The notes under the pieces were generated by a model. It was not told where the DNA came from, ran no database searches, and saw nothing but the letters and a program-made list of their open reading frames with translations. Shown here piece after piece: positions 25,409 through 34,289 of a DNA stretch of 64,000 bases. The stretch lies in NCBI GenBank assembly GCA_965371445.1, contig CBDUYN010000006.1, forward strand, positions 1 through 64,000. Direction: 5' to 3'. Positions within the stretch are counted from its first letter, which is position 1. Each line of letters begins with the position of its first letter. Made by a program: the position numbers and the translations under genes. Source of the stretch: DASWIG01 sp965371445 (GTDB taxonomy: Bacteria; Acidobacteriota; Thermoanaerobaculia; Multivoradales; J023).

Positions 25409-27826
25409 TCAGCTCCTCGGTTCATGGTGGCCGGCGGCCACCTGGATCACGTTCAGCTCGACGCGGGTGGCGCCGAAGTCGGGCAGGGCGCTGCCCGCAT
25501 CCCGCTCGGCGGCCAGCAGCCGCAGGGGATTGGCGCCGCGGCCCCGGGCCCAGCGTCCGCCGGCGCGTTTGCCAAGCCCCACCGGCATCGCCGCGACATC
25601 GGCCACGACCCGCGACGTGACCCGTGCCCGGGCCTCGATCGAGCCGGCGGCGGAGGCGACGCGGAGCAGGTCGCGGTCGCCGATCCCGAGGCGCGCGGCG
25701 GTGTCGGGATGGATCTCCACCCAGCTCTCCCAGTGTATTTGGTGGCCCGGGTCGAGGATCTCCTGCAGAAAGGGAAGCTCGGCGCCGCGGCCGCCGGCGA
25801 CGGGCAAAGGCTCGAAGAGGACCAGGGGGAGCGCGGCGGCGGCAGCGGTCGTGGCGGAGCGCGCCTCCGGCGCGACGGACGCGGAGCTCACCGCGCCGCC
25901 GGCGGCCGAACGCTCCTTGGCGAGGCGGACGAGCAACGCGGTGGGGAGCTCGAGCTTGCCCGAGGCGGTGCGCAGCACCCGCGGCCAGTCGCCGTGGTCG
26001 TAGAACGGGTCCCACCAGCCGCCGCTCTCCTTCATACGCTGCCAGAGCTCCGCCGCCGTGCGGTAACCCGGCGCCCACCAGCCCGAGCGCTCCATCATGC
26101 GCACCCAGGCTTCGTCGAAAGCGGTGCCCATGATCGCCCCGCGCCGCGCCTGGAAGAGGCTGTCGACCTCCTGGCGGATCAGGCCCTGGAGGTCCGGCCA
26201 GGGAAAGGCCGCCGCCACCTCGCCGCCCACCCGCCGCGCCAGGTCCAGGAGGATCTCCACCGCCGGGCGCACGTCGTGGAGCGACTCCACCGCCGGCTGG
26301 CCGAGGCTCACCAGGGGGTACGGCACGCCGGGGGGCGTGGTGCTCAGCTGCCAGCTCTCCAGGAAGTGGGCCTCGGGCAGGATCCAGTCGGCGTAGAGCG
26401 CCGTGTCGTCCGCCAGGGAGGCGAAGGAGACGACGAAGGGGATCTTTTCGAGGGCCGCGCTCAGGCGCTCAGGCGCCGCCGAGGTGAAGGCCGGATCGGC
26501 GCCCAGGACGATCGCCGCCTCGACGGCGTAGGGCGAGCTGGCGAGGACGGCCTCGGCGAGCTGCTCGGGATCGGAGCGCAGGTGGGGAGCGTTGTCGGTG
26601 CCCGCGGCATCAAGGCGCGGCCGCCGGCGTCCCGCCGCCGCCACCGGGTCGTCCGGCAGCTGCGGCCAGGCGGCCAGGGGGACCTCCTCCGGCACCAGCA
26701 CGCCGCCCGGGGCGTCCGGGCCGCCGACCAGGGCGTTGAGCACTCCGGCCGCGAGGTGGTCGAAGAGCCGCCCCGGCAGGAGCGGCCCGCGGCGCGGCCC
26801 GACCGCCAGCCCGGCGCGGGCCGTGGCGAACTCCCGCGCCACCCGCAGGATCACGTTGACCGGCACGCCGGTCATGGCCGACACCGGCTCCAGGCGGTAG
26901 TCCCGTTCGAGCAGAGAGCGTAGCTCGTCGAACCCCGAGGTGCGTTGAAAGACGAAGCTGCGGTCGTAGAGGCCTTCGGCGATCACTACCTGGGCGATGC
27001 CCAGGGCGAGCACGCCCTCGGTGCCGGGGCGCACCGCCAGCCATTCGTCGGCCGCCCCGGCGGTGATCGACAAGCGCGACTCCGCCTGCACCAGCTTGCC
27101 GCGACGGCCGGCGTGGCCCTGGCGGAAATCGCCGTAGGCCTGGGACATGTAGACCGGCGAGCTCCAGGCCTCGAGCAGGGCGCCGCCGAAGGAGAGGACG
27201 TACTCGGTGGACCGGACGTCGAAGGCGGGGACGGCCCGCACCCCCTGAGTGAGCTCCAGGGCGACGGCCGCCGCTTCCTCGCCGCGGTGTACGGCCACGT
27301 CGTTGGGGGAGCCGAAGGCCGCCAGGAAGCGCTGGGCCATGCGCGTGCCGAGCGTCTCCTCGCCGTCGTGCAGGAGCACGACGGACTCGGGCCGGCCGGC
27401 GGCGCGCAGATCCGTGAGCCGCGCCGCGATCTCGTCCAGGGCCTCGTCCCAGGTGGCTCTCTCGAAGCTCTCCATCGAGCCCTTGGGCCCCACCCGGCGC
27501 AGCGGCCCCGGCACGCGGTCGGGGTGGTAGAGACCCTGGAGCGCCGCCTGTCCCCGCGGACAGAGGCCTCCCCGGTTGACAGGGTGCAGCGGGTTGCCGT
27601 CGAGCTTCACCGCGCGCGAGCCGACGCGCCGCACCCGGACGCCGCAGCCCCCGCAACACATGCGGCAGATCGACAGCACGGTGTCCTCCGGACCGCCGGG
27701 AGGAAAGACTGCGGGTTCGAGGCCGGCGATCACCTCGGAGATCGTCCGGCTGGCCGGCACGCCGGCCGCGGTTCCGGCCGCCGCCCCGATCGAGAATCCC
27801 AGAAAACGCCTTCGGTCTACTTTCAT
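25409..27826 (-). CDS. Molybdopterin oxidoreductase-family subunit (QrcB-like)
   Basis: The 805-aa protein starts at ATG 27826 (MKVDRRRFLGFSIGAAAG), a twin-arginine Tat signal with RRRFLGF. An N-terminal [4Fe-4S] motif SICRMCCGGCGVRV is completed by GGLCPRGQ, as in the DMSO reductase superfamily. The middle shows weaker similarity to canonical molybdoenzymes. The C-terminal domain (IHPDTAARLGIGDRDLLRV) is the usual cofactor-binding barrel. In Qrc and alternative complex III the equivalent subunit has lost molybdopterin, so catalytic activity should not be assumed. Its partners are the adjacent cytochrome, ferredoxin and NrfD genes. Confidence 0.88.
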   Translation of the reverse strand: MKVDRRRFLGFSIGAAAGTAAGVPASRTISEVIAGLEPAVFPPGGPEDTVLSICRMCCGGCGVRVRRVGSRAVKLDGNPLHPVNRGGLCPRGQAALQGLYHPDRVPGPLRRVGPKGSMESFERATWDEALDEIAARLTDLRAAGRPESVVLLHDGEETLGTRMAQRFLAAFGSPNDVAVHRGEEAAAVALELTQGVRAVPAFDVRSTEYVLSFGGALLEAWSSPVYMSQAYGDFRQGHAGRRGKLVQAESRLSITAGAADEWLAVRPGTEGVLALGIAQVVIAEGLYDRSFVFQRTSGFDELRSLLERDYRLEPVSAMTGVPVNVILRVAREFATARAGLAVGPRRGPLLPGRLFDHLAAGVLNALVGGPDAPGGVLVPEEVPLAAWPQLPDDPVAAAGRRRPRLDAAGTDNAPHLRSDPEQLAEAVLASSPYAVEAAIVLGADPAFTSAAPERLSAALEKIPFVVSFASLADDTALYADWILPEAHFLESWQLSTTPPGVPYPLVSLGQPAVESLHDVRPAVEILLDLARRVGGEVAAAFPWPDLQGLIRQEVDSLFQARRGAIMGTAFDEAWVRMMERSGWWAPGYRTAAELWQRMKESGGWWDPFYDHGDWPRVLRTASGKLELPTALLVRLAKERSAAGGAVSSASVAPEARSATTAAAAALPLVLFEPLPVAGGRGAELPFLQEILDPGHQIHWESWVEIHPDTAARLGIGDRDLLRVASAAGSIEARARVTSRVVADVAAMPVGLGKRAGGRWARGRGANPLRLLAAERDAGSALPDFGATRVELNVIQVAAGHHEPRS

Positions 27827-27845
27827 GATCAGCTCGCGGATCTCC

Positions 27846-28412
27846 TCAGCGGTGGCAGGCCGTGCAGTTCTGCGAGGCCCCTTCCCGGACGTGACATTCG
27901 AGGCACTCTTCCATGGTGAGCACGTCCACGCGGGACGGAGGGGCCTCGCTCTCCGCGATGGTGCCGTGGCAGGCCTCACACTCCAGCCCGGCCACCACGA
28001 CGTGCCGGCTATGGGAGTAGAAGACGTGGGGCGGCTGGCGGAAAAGCGGCTGCCACTCGGGGGAAACCCCCGCCGCCAGGAGCTCGACCAGCTTCTGCTC
28101 CTCGGCGCTTTCACCCTGTGCCTCCTCGTGGCAGAAGCCGCACACCTCGGCGCTCGGCAGCCCGGAGTACGTCTCCGACTCGTAGTGCTCGTGACAGTCG
28201 AGGCACACCAGGTCGAGGTCCTCGACGTGCAGGCGGTGGTTGAAGGCGATGGGTTGCTCCGTGGGCCAGAGGTCGAGGTCGTACAGCGTCAGGGCAACGG
28301 TGCTGAGGACGAAGAAGAGAACGAGGCCCATGACGGCAGCACCGAGGCTGAAGCGCCCCCTCGCACCGGCTCCTGAATCTCCGTTCACCGCCGCTGGATT
28401 TTTTTCCGACAT
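27846..28412 (-). CDS. Pentahaem cytochrome c, c7/c3-like (QrcA-like)
   Basis: The 188-aa product starts at ATG 28412, immediately after AGGAGGA; longer frames lack this site. A helix (SLGAAVMGLVLFFVLSTVALTLY) anchors it. Five CXXCH sites are present: CLDCH, CGFCH, CEACH, CLECH and CTACH. Histidines before the first and third (AFNHRLHVEDL, VFYSHSRHVVV) suit bis-His class III cytochromes. QrcA of sulfate reducers is a hexahaem protein of this type. It is the first gene of the long minus-strand operon, which runs from here to 15332 with no gap over about 50 bases. Confidence 0.87.
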   Translation of the reverse strand: MSEKNPAAVNGDSGAGARGRFSLGAAVMGLVLFFVLSTVALTLYDLDLWPTEQPIAFNHRLHVEDLDLVCLDCHEHYESETYSGLPSAEVCGFCHEEAQGESAEEQKLVELLAAGVSPEWQPLFRQPPHVFYSHSRHVVVAGLECEACHGTIAESEAPPSRVDVLTMEECLECHVREGASQNCTACHR

Positions 28413-28670
28413 TCCTCCTCCGTTTGGGCTCGGGACCGGCCGCCGCAACAGGTCAACAGTCAACGGCTCAATAAAGGTAGTGGGAACCGAGCCTGGAGAA
28501 CACCACCCTTTTGGGCGGATTCTCAGAACACGCCGGGGTGGGATCCTCGCGAGCTCGACCGCCAGGTCGCCACCCCCCGGCACAGTGTTCATCCAGGAAT
28601 TCGACGTCGAGGGTCATGAGTCGAGAGTCTCCGGGCGAAGCCCGCAGGAACGCGATAGGCTACGTCCAGT

Positions 28671-30773
28671 ATGAACACCAAGGTCTTTTCTCCACGCTGG
28701 TCCCCTCGTCCTCACCACCTCTTGAGCCTGATCCTCGGCTGGACCCTCCTCTTACCACTCCCGGCCCTCGCCCAGGACGAGGTTCCCACCGAGGACGTCG
28801 CTTCGCCCTTCGCCGGCCTCGAAGAGCAGACTCTCGACGAGCTCTTTGACACCGGCGGCCTGGCCGGCTACACCGTCACCGAGCTGGCCGAGGCGGCCTA
28901 CGACCAGGTCCAGGCCGGGCGCTACGTCCGGGCGCGGGCCCTGACGGAAGAGATCCTGCGCCGCGACGAGCAGTCCTACGAAGGGCATTGCCTCCTGGGG
29001 ATCGTCCATCACCGGGGCGAAGCGAACCTGCCGCTCGCGCTCTACCACCTCAAGAAGAGCCGTCGGCTGATCGAGGAGGACTCCGGCACCTACCCCATCG
29101 ACGAAGCCCTGCTCGGCTGGAACTTCGTGGCGCTTTCCGAGCTCGCCGCGGTCAGCGGCTCGATGGGCAACCACGCCGAGAAGGTTCGCTTCATCTACGA
29201 GCGCGACACGATCTACGACGTCCGCTTCCCGGCCGACCTGGGCTGGCCGCTCATGCGCACGCGCGACTACGCAGCCGCCAAAGCGGCGGTCACGGAAGCG
29301 CTCGCCCTCGAAGACCAGCCGGGGCAGGTGGCGATGGCCCGCACGGCGCTTTGTGCCATCGAGGCGGAGCAGCAGAAACGTGTTGCGGGCTACGAGGCCT
29401 GCCTCGCCGCCGCCGAAGCGGAGCGCCTCGCCCCCCAGGGGGGGCCGACGCCGTTTACCAACGCCGCCGAGGCCGCCCTCGGCATGCTGCGCTTCGACGA
29501 AGCCGAGCGCTACATCCTGGAGGCGGCGCGGCGCTTTCGTGTCGGTACGGTCTCGAACCCCTGGCTCGACCTGACCCACCTCTACCTCGCCGAGGGACGA
29601 ATCAGCGAGGCCTTGGACAGCATCCGCAGGATGTTTCGCTGGCGGCGCCGCCAGCCGGCCTTCATGGACCAGCAGAACCGGGCCGAGACCGAGCTGACCT
29701 CGATCCTCTTCCTGCTGGTCGCCGGACACCCGGAAAAGGCGGCGCGGGTTTCGGCTCGGATCGTCGACCGTCCCGACCGCACGGGTTTCACCAGCTCCGA
29801 AAGCGAGCAGATGGAGGCCGGTAACGCGCTCGTCGACAGCCTGGCGCAGCGTGCGGCGGCCGAGGCCGCGGCCGAGCGGGCCTCCTGGTCGCCCTTCTGG
29901 GAGGCGGCCCGGGCCGAGCTCCAGGCCCGGGAACGGCGGCTGCGCTCCTGGTCCTCGTCCCGGCGGGTGGCCTCGCTCCTCGCCGACGAGCGGATCCTCC
30001 TGGCGACCCTCCGGCCCTACCTCGCGGGCGCCATGGAGACGACGGAATGGGTCGAGCCGGAGATCTGCTCGATCCTCGGGCCGGGGGTGGTGGCGGCAGC
30101 GCTCAAGGCGGCACGAAAGCGCGAGACGCTACCGGAGGCCGAGGGGTACTTTCTCGCCTACGAAGCGGAGATCGCCTACCTCCAGGGACGGCGGCGCCGC
30201 GCCCTCGAGCTCGTCGACCAGGCTCTCGCCGCGCTACCCGGCAGCGAGGTCCTCCTGATGGCGCGCCTCGCCGCCCGCGGCGCCCAGGCGGCGCGGGCGC
30301 TCGGCGAGAAGGGACGCGCCGTCGAGCTTTTCGACCAGGTGCTGCAACTCGACCCGGGGATCGTACGGCGCCTGGGGATGGCGCTGCCGGCAAGCTTCGA
30401 GTCCACGCCGGGACCGATCGCCCCGAAAGCCCGCGGCCACCTGGAGGACTCTCCCCGCTTCGAGGAGACCGACGGCTGGTTCGAGGTCCAGGTCGAAGGT
30501 CTTGCCGACGCCGGCCGCGCCTGCCTCGTCGGCCCCCTGGGGACGGTCTACTCCTGTGCCGAGGTCACGCTTCGAGCCGGCGAGACGAGAGAGGACCTGG
30601 CGCGGCGCCTGGCCGAGGAGTTCCACGCCACGGTCTTCTCTCCCCGTCTCGACCTGACCCAGGCCGACCTGCGCTCGCTCGACGGCGCTCCCACCGCTGG
30701 CGGCGGGCGCAGCAGCGAACGGCTCCGCTCCGTGCTCTCGGACCTCGTAGGGGAGGAAGGCGAAGACGATTAG
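28671..30773 (+). CDS. Exported TPR-repeat protein
   Basis: The 700-aa product has a signal peptide (LLSLILGWTLLLPLPALAQ) cleaved near ALAQ. The remainder is alpha-helical with tetratricopeptide-like repeats, for example YDQVQAGRYVRARALTEEIL, AEAALGMLRFDEAERYILEA, LYLAEGRISEALDSIRRM and AYLQGRRRRALELVDQAL. The C-terminal 120 residues (WFEVQVEGLADAGRACLVGP) look like a separate beta-rich domain. It is divergently oriented from the respiratory operon with a 258-base shared upstream region. The partner or substrate is unknown. Confidence 0.8.
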   Translation: MNTKVFSPRWSPRPHHLLSLILGWTLLLPLPALAQDEVPTEDVASPFAGLEEQTLDELFDTGGLAGYTVTELAEAAYDQVQAGRYVRARALTEEILRRDEQSYEGHCLLGIVHHRGEANLPLALYHLKKSRRLIEEDSGTYPIDEALLGWNFVALSELAAVSGSMGNHAEKVRFIYERDTIYDVRFPADLGWPLMRTRDYAAAKAAVTEALALEDQPGQVAMARTALCAIEAEQQKRVAGYEACLAAAEAERLAPQGGPTPFTNAAEAALGMLRFDEAERYILEAARRFRVGTVSNPWLDLTHLYLAEGRISEALDSIRRMFRWRRRQPAFMDQQNRAETELTSILFLLVAGHPEKAARVSARIVDRPDRTGFTSSESEQMEAGNALVDSLAQRAAAEAAAERASWSPFWEAARAELQARERRLRSWSSSRRVASLLADERILLATLRPYLAGAMETTEWVEPEICSILGPGVVAAALKAARKRETLPEAEGYFLAYEAEIAYLQGRRRRALELVDQALAALPGSEVLLMARLAARGAQAARALGEKGRAVELFDQVLQLDPGIVRRLGMALPASFESTPGPIAPKARGHLEDSPRFEETDGWFEVQVEGLADAGRACLVGPLGTVYSCAEVTLRAGETREDLARRLAEEFHATVFSPRLDLTQADLRSLDGAPTAGGGRSSERLRSVLSDLVGEEGEDD

Positions 30774-30887
30774 GGCGGCTCGCAGGGTCAAAATCGCGGC
30801 AAAGATCTTGTAACTTTGCCGTCCCATGTGCGGTATGGAAGATGTATGAGGTATCCTATGGCCGTGCTCGTGCAAACGAGGGAGCCG

Positions 30888-31397
30888 ATGATGGCTGAGT
30901 CGCAGCTCTGGAATCGTTACCACACTCTCATGGAGGACTACCTCGCCTATGGCGAGGAGAGCCGTCTCCGGCAGGTGGTGGCCCTGAGCGACGAGCTGGC
31001 CCTCTCCCAGGAGACGACCTCGGGACGCATCGCGGCGTCGATCGAAGCGGTCCTCTCCGCCTACACCCGGATGGGCGTCCAGTCGATCGACGTGGAGATC
31101 GGCCGGCGCACCGGGTCGCACGAGGAGCTGGAGCACGCCCTCGCCTCGGGCGACGGCGATCCCGAAGACCGCCTCATCTCCCTCCGCAGCCCGGACGCCG
31201 AGGACGACGGTGTCGTCATCGAGGTACGGGGCGAGTGGCCCGGTGAGCCCCTGCCGGTCGTACGGCTCGACTACGTCGCCGAGGACGACCACGCCGCGCC
31301 CCACCGGGCCATCGAGCCCCGCAAGCTACGAGACGTGCTGACCGGGTTTTTGGCCGGGCGTCCCGGACTGCTGTCCGGGCCGGCCCCCTTCGCATGA
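30888..31397 (+). CDS. Hypothetical protein upstream of Hpt
   Basis: The 169-aa product is placed from ATG 30888, which follows CGAGGGAG; ATGs at 30846 and 30858 are in frame alternatives. It is acidic and soluble, with a helical first half (WNRYHTLMEDYLAYGEESRL) and a charged second half (EVRGEWPGEPLPVVRLDYV). I see no known domain. Its stop overlaps the Hpt start as ATGA, so the two are translationally coupled, which hints at a role in the same phosphorelay. Confidence 0.65.
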   Translation: MMAESQLWNRYHTLMEDYLAYGEESRLRQVVALSDELALSQETTSGRIAASIEAVLSAYTRMGVQSIDVEIGRRTGSHEELEHALASGDGDPEDRLISLRSPDAEDDGVVIEVRGEWPGEPLPVVRLDYVAEDDHAAPHRAIEPRKLRDVLTGFLAGRPGLLSGPAPFA

Positions 31398-31792
31398 GCA
31401 AAGAGCCCCCCACGAGCTCAGCCGGCGACCCTCTCGACGCTCTTCGCTGGGAGAAGCTCGTCGCGTTGCAAGAGGCGGTCGGCAGCGAGGACTTCTTACA
31501 GCAGCTCGTCTCCATCTTCCTGCGCGACGCCCCGCTACGCCTCTCGGGCATCCGCGAGGCCACGGCTTGTGGCGACGCCAAGACGGCGGAGCAGACGGCC
31601 CACAGCCTCAAGGGCTCGTCGAGCAACGTCGGTGCCACACAGGTGGCGACGCTCGCCGCCGAGGTAGAGAAAAGCGTCGGCCAGGGCGACTTCGACAAGG
31701 TGACGGATCTGCTGCCCTGCCTGGAATCGGAAGTCGACCGGGCCAGCAAGGCCCTGATCGAGAGAAGCGATCCCGAGCGGGCGCGAACCTGA
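31394..31792 (+). CDS. Hpt-domain histidine phosphotransfer protein
   Basis: The 132-aa product is a stand-alone Hpt domain. The phosphorylatable histidine is H70 in TAHSLKGSSSNVGA, which matches the HxLKGxxxxxGA consensus. A four-helix bundle is predicted from the pattern, starting with EAVGSEDFLQQLVSIFLRDAP. It would shuttle phosphate between receiver domains. Candidate partners in the window are the hybrid kinase at 36827-39265 and the receivers at 35369 and 39271, though they are 4-8 kb away. Confidence 0.92.
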   Translation: MSKEPPTSSAGDPLDALRWEKLVALQEAVGSEDFLQQLVSIFLRDAPLRLSGIREATACGDAKTAEQTAHSLKGSSSNVGATQVATLAAEVEKSVGQGDFDKVTDLLPCLESEVDRASKALIERSDPERART

Positions 31793-31796
31793 GCCC

Positions 31797-32069
31797 CTAC
31801 TCTTCCAACTTGCCCAGACGAAAGGGCCGGACCGGCACATGGCGCGGCCGCCGCCCCGAGCTTGGCGGCTCGAGGCGCGGTAACGGCAGAGAAAGGGGCG
31901 GCGGCTGATCCGCGCCCCAGGACGTGGGCTCGCAACGGTAGGCCGATTCCAGCGACGCGAGCGGCTTCGGCGCCGGCCTCGTCGAAGGCGGCAACGGCGG
32001 CGCGCTACGGCGCGCGGGGGGACGTGTGGCGGGGAACATTCGCCTCAGGACGGATTCGATTCGGTGCAT
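31797..32069 (-). CDS. Small proline-rich hypothetical protein
   Basis: The 90-aa product starts at ATG 32069, preceded at good spacing by a strong GGAGGAG. It is rich in Pro and Arg (TRPPARRSAPPLPPSTRPAP, LSLPLPRLEPPSSGRRPR) with no domain. The ribosome-binding site is the main support, and it converges on the Hpt gene. The remaining 290 bases up to 32360 hold only the hairpin at 32298. Confidence 0.45.
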   Translation of the reverse strand: MHRIESVLRRMFPATRPPARRSAPPLPPSTRPAPKPLASLESAYRCEPTSWGADQPPPLSLPLPRLEPPSSGRRPRHVPVRPFRLGKLEE

Positions 32070-32297
32070 GTCAGACTCCTCCGGGTGTCAGGGTTCGTGG
32101 ATCGGAATTCGCCACACACCAAGGCAAGCTCCCTGCCAACACGGCAAGAGCCCAGGAAGTCCTTTGTCTTGAACGGTTTAGGGGAAAAAGAGCCAGCGCG
32201 GCGCCGGCGCGCCACCGTCAAGGGAGTCTGCGCTCGTCAGGCGTTGCTTCGCCGCCGGCGCCCCTCAGAGGCCCACTGGGCGAGGCTCCGGGAGAAC

Positions 32298-32332
32298 GTC
32301 CAGGGATTTTGACAGGCGCAAGATCCCTGGAC
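32298..32332 (-). terminator. Inverted repeat, possible terminator
   Basis: GTCCAGGGAT (32298-32307) pairs perfectly with ATCCCTGGAC (32323-32332) around a 15-base loop. It lies 29 bases past the stop of the minus-strand gene 32361-33191. There is no clear U-run, so a factor-dependent terminator or a regulatory dyad is equally possible. Confidence 0.4.
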
Positions 32333-32360
32333 CTCCGGTCCGCGGTGGCGCTCGCCCGGC

Positions 32361-33191
32361 CTATTCTTCTTTCTCGAGGACGCCGCCGGCTTCCAGGATG
32401 CGTTCCTCCGAATGGCTCAGGAGGATCTCGAAACGGCGCAGGGCCGAGCGCATGGCCGAGATCTCCCGCCAGGCCCGGCTGACGTTGCCGGCGTCGGGTC
32501 GGCTCAGGGTCATCTCGATGAGCACCCGGGTCGACAAACCGAGGTCCTGGATCTCTTTCTGGACGTTCTGGAGCTCGTCCATCAGGCTGTCGTCGGAGAC
32601 CTCGGTGACCGCCAGACGGAGCGGTACGGGCTCGTTCTCGTCGAACGCCGGCGCCCCGAGGGCCTCGTCGTCTCCGTCCGGTTCCTTGTTCCCGCCCTCC
32701 CCAGCCTCGTCCTCCCCGGCCTCGTCCTCATCGTCCTCCATCCGGACGGGGACCTTCATCTCCATCGTGTCTTCGATCGAGGGCTGTGGGAGGCTCCTCT
32801 CCGCCTTGTCGTCCTCGTCGTCCTCCTCGGCCCGGCCCACGTCCTGCGCCGGATCGACGTCGTCGGCCGGGTTCTCGGGCTCCAGGGTGACCTTGATCTC
32901 CTGGAAGGCGTCAAGGGCGGCCTTCACCAGGTCGGCGTCGTCGGTGAGCGTCAAGACGGCGCTCGAGAGCAGCTCGTTGAAGTTTCGATCGGTCGGCTCT
33001 TCGAATTCGTAGATCAGCTCGATCAGGATGAAGACGAAAGCCGAGCGGTCGTAGGCCTTGAGCGACAACCGCTCGGAGATCAGCTCGAAGAGGGGATCGA
33101 AAAGAGGCTCATAGATGTCGATCGCCCGCAGACGGGCCAGGATCTCGTCCTTGTCGGGGAACTCGACGAAGGTGGATACCTGCAGGGTCAA
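32361..33191 (-). CDS. Acidic hypothetical protein
   Basis: The protein is about 276 aa from TTG 33191, chosen because GGAGAGG lies just upstream; TTG 33239 would add 16 less protein-like residues. The N-terminal 100 residues are helical (IYEPLFDPLFELISERLSLK). A highly acidic linker of about 75 residues (GRAEEDDEDDKAERSLPQP, EDDEDEAGEDEAGE) leads to a helical C-terminal domain (NVSRAWREISAMRSALRRFE). I do not recognise either domain. It is monocistronic and cytoplasmic. Confidence 0.65.
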   Translation of the reverse strand: MTLQVSTFVEFPDKDEILARLRAIDIYEPLFDPLFELISERLSLKAYDRSAFVFILIELIYEFEEPTDRNFNELLSSAVLTLTDDADLVKAALDAFQEIKVTLEPENPADDVDPAQDVGRAEEDDEDDKAERSLPQPSIEDTMEMKVPVRMEDDEDEAGEDEAGEGGNKEPDGDDEALGAPAFDENEPVPLRLAVTEVSDDSLMDELQNVQKEIQDLGLSTRVLIEMTLSRPDAGNVSRAWREISAMRSALRRFEILLSHSEERILEAGGVLEKEE

Positions 33192-33440
33192 AGTTGCCTC
33201 TCCATCGCCACCGCTGGGCGCAAGCTCTCCAACCCCCAAGGGGTCGGGAGGGCCATAGTACCCCAGGACGGCGATTTCCGGACACCGGAGATCTCGGAAG
33301 GAGCCGAAGCGAAGGTCCTCCGTGGTCTGTCACCCTCCGTCAAGTTTCTGTCACGCCTGGGTCCACACCGTTTCCGTGCGGTTTCGAGAAGGCTAGGCTT
33401 CCCTTTCAAGTAGAACGCCCACGAACTATGGAGAGCTCGC

Positions 33441-34282
33441 CATGCGGTCGACATGAGCCGACCGCTCTCGGCCTGGGTGGCCGACAAGCTCGGTCTTGCG
33501 GGCGCGGTCCGTTCCTACGAGGTCAAGCACGCCTGCTACGGCGCCACGTTGGCTCTCCGCCAGGCCGTAGAGTGGAAAGAGTCGGGTGCCGCGGCCGGTA
33601 AGGCGGCGCTCGTCATCGCCGCCGACGTCGCCCTCTACGAGCTCGAAGACCCTGGGGAGCCCACCCAGGGCGCCGGCGCTGTCGCCATGGTCGTCGACGA
33701 GGCCCGGTCGCCGCCGTCGATACCCGCTCCTACCCGTGGAGCGAGCCGGTCTTCGACTTCTGGCGACCGGTGGGCGAGAAGCACCCGCGAGTCGACGGTC
33801 CCCTGAGCCTCGACTGCTACAAGCGGGCCGCCGAACAGTGCTTCCGCGGCTTCGCCGACGACGGCGGCGACCCGGACGAATTCGTGACCGTCTCCTATCA
33901 CGTCCCCTTCCCCAAGATGGTCAAGAAAGCCGCCACCCACGTCGGCGAGTCGCTCGGCTGGGACCAGGAGCGGACCGCCACCTATTTCGCCGAGCGCATC
34001 GATCCCTACATGGGGTGGAACCGGGCCACCGGCAACGCTTACACGGCGAGCCTCTGGGTCTCCGTGGCCGAGGCGCTCGTGGGACGCGCCGAGGGCGATC
34101 GCCTGGCGGCGTTTTCCTACGGCTCCGGCTTCGGAGCCGAGCTCCTGACGCTCACCGCGGGTCCCCGCGCCGCGGAAGGCGCCTGGGCCGAGGACGTCGA
34201 GAAAGACTTCGCCGAGAGGACGACGATCGACGCCGCGGCCTACGTCGAGCTGCGGGGCGAAAAAGTCTGCCTCCCGGCGTAG
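33441..34282 (+). pseudogene. Broken hydroxymethylglutaryl-CoA synthase
   Basis: The 5' part aligns to HMG-CoA synthase from its active-site region: VDMSRPLSAWV, then VKHACYGATLAL with the nucleophilic Cys, and GAGAVAMVV. The first 80-90 residues of the enzyme are absent, and the bases upstream of 33441 do not encode them. Near 33705-33715 the frame shifts: the continuation VDTRSYPWSEPVFDFW and later YMGWNRATGNAYTASLW and FSYGSGFGAELL lie in another frame. Two independent lesions argue for a true pseudogene. An assembly error could explain the frameshift but not the missing N-terminus. Confidence 0.8.
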
Positions 34283-34289
34283 GGCAAGC

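Noticed and set aside
25409..27826. Calling the molybdopterin-family subunit an active enzyme such as nitrate or DMSO reductase
   Set aside because: The surrounding genes match Qrc/alternative-complex layouts in which this subunit lacks cofactor, and no substrate-specific residues are recognisable.
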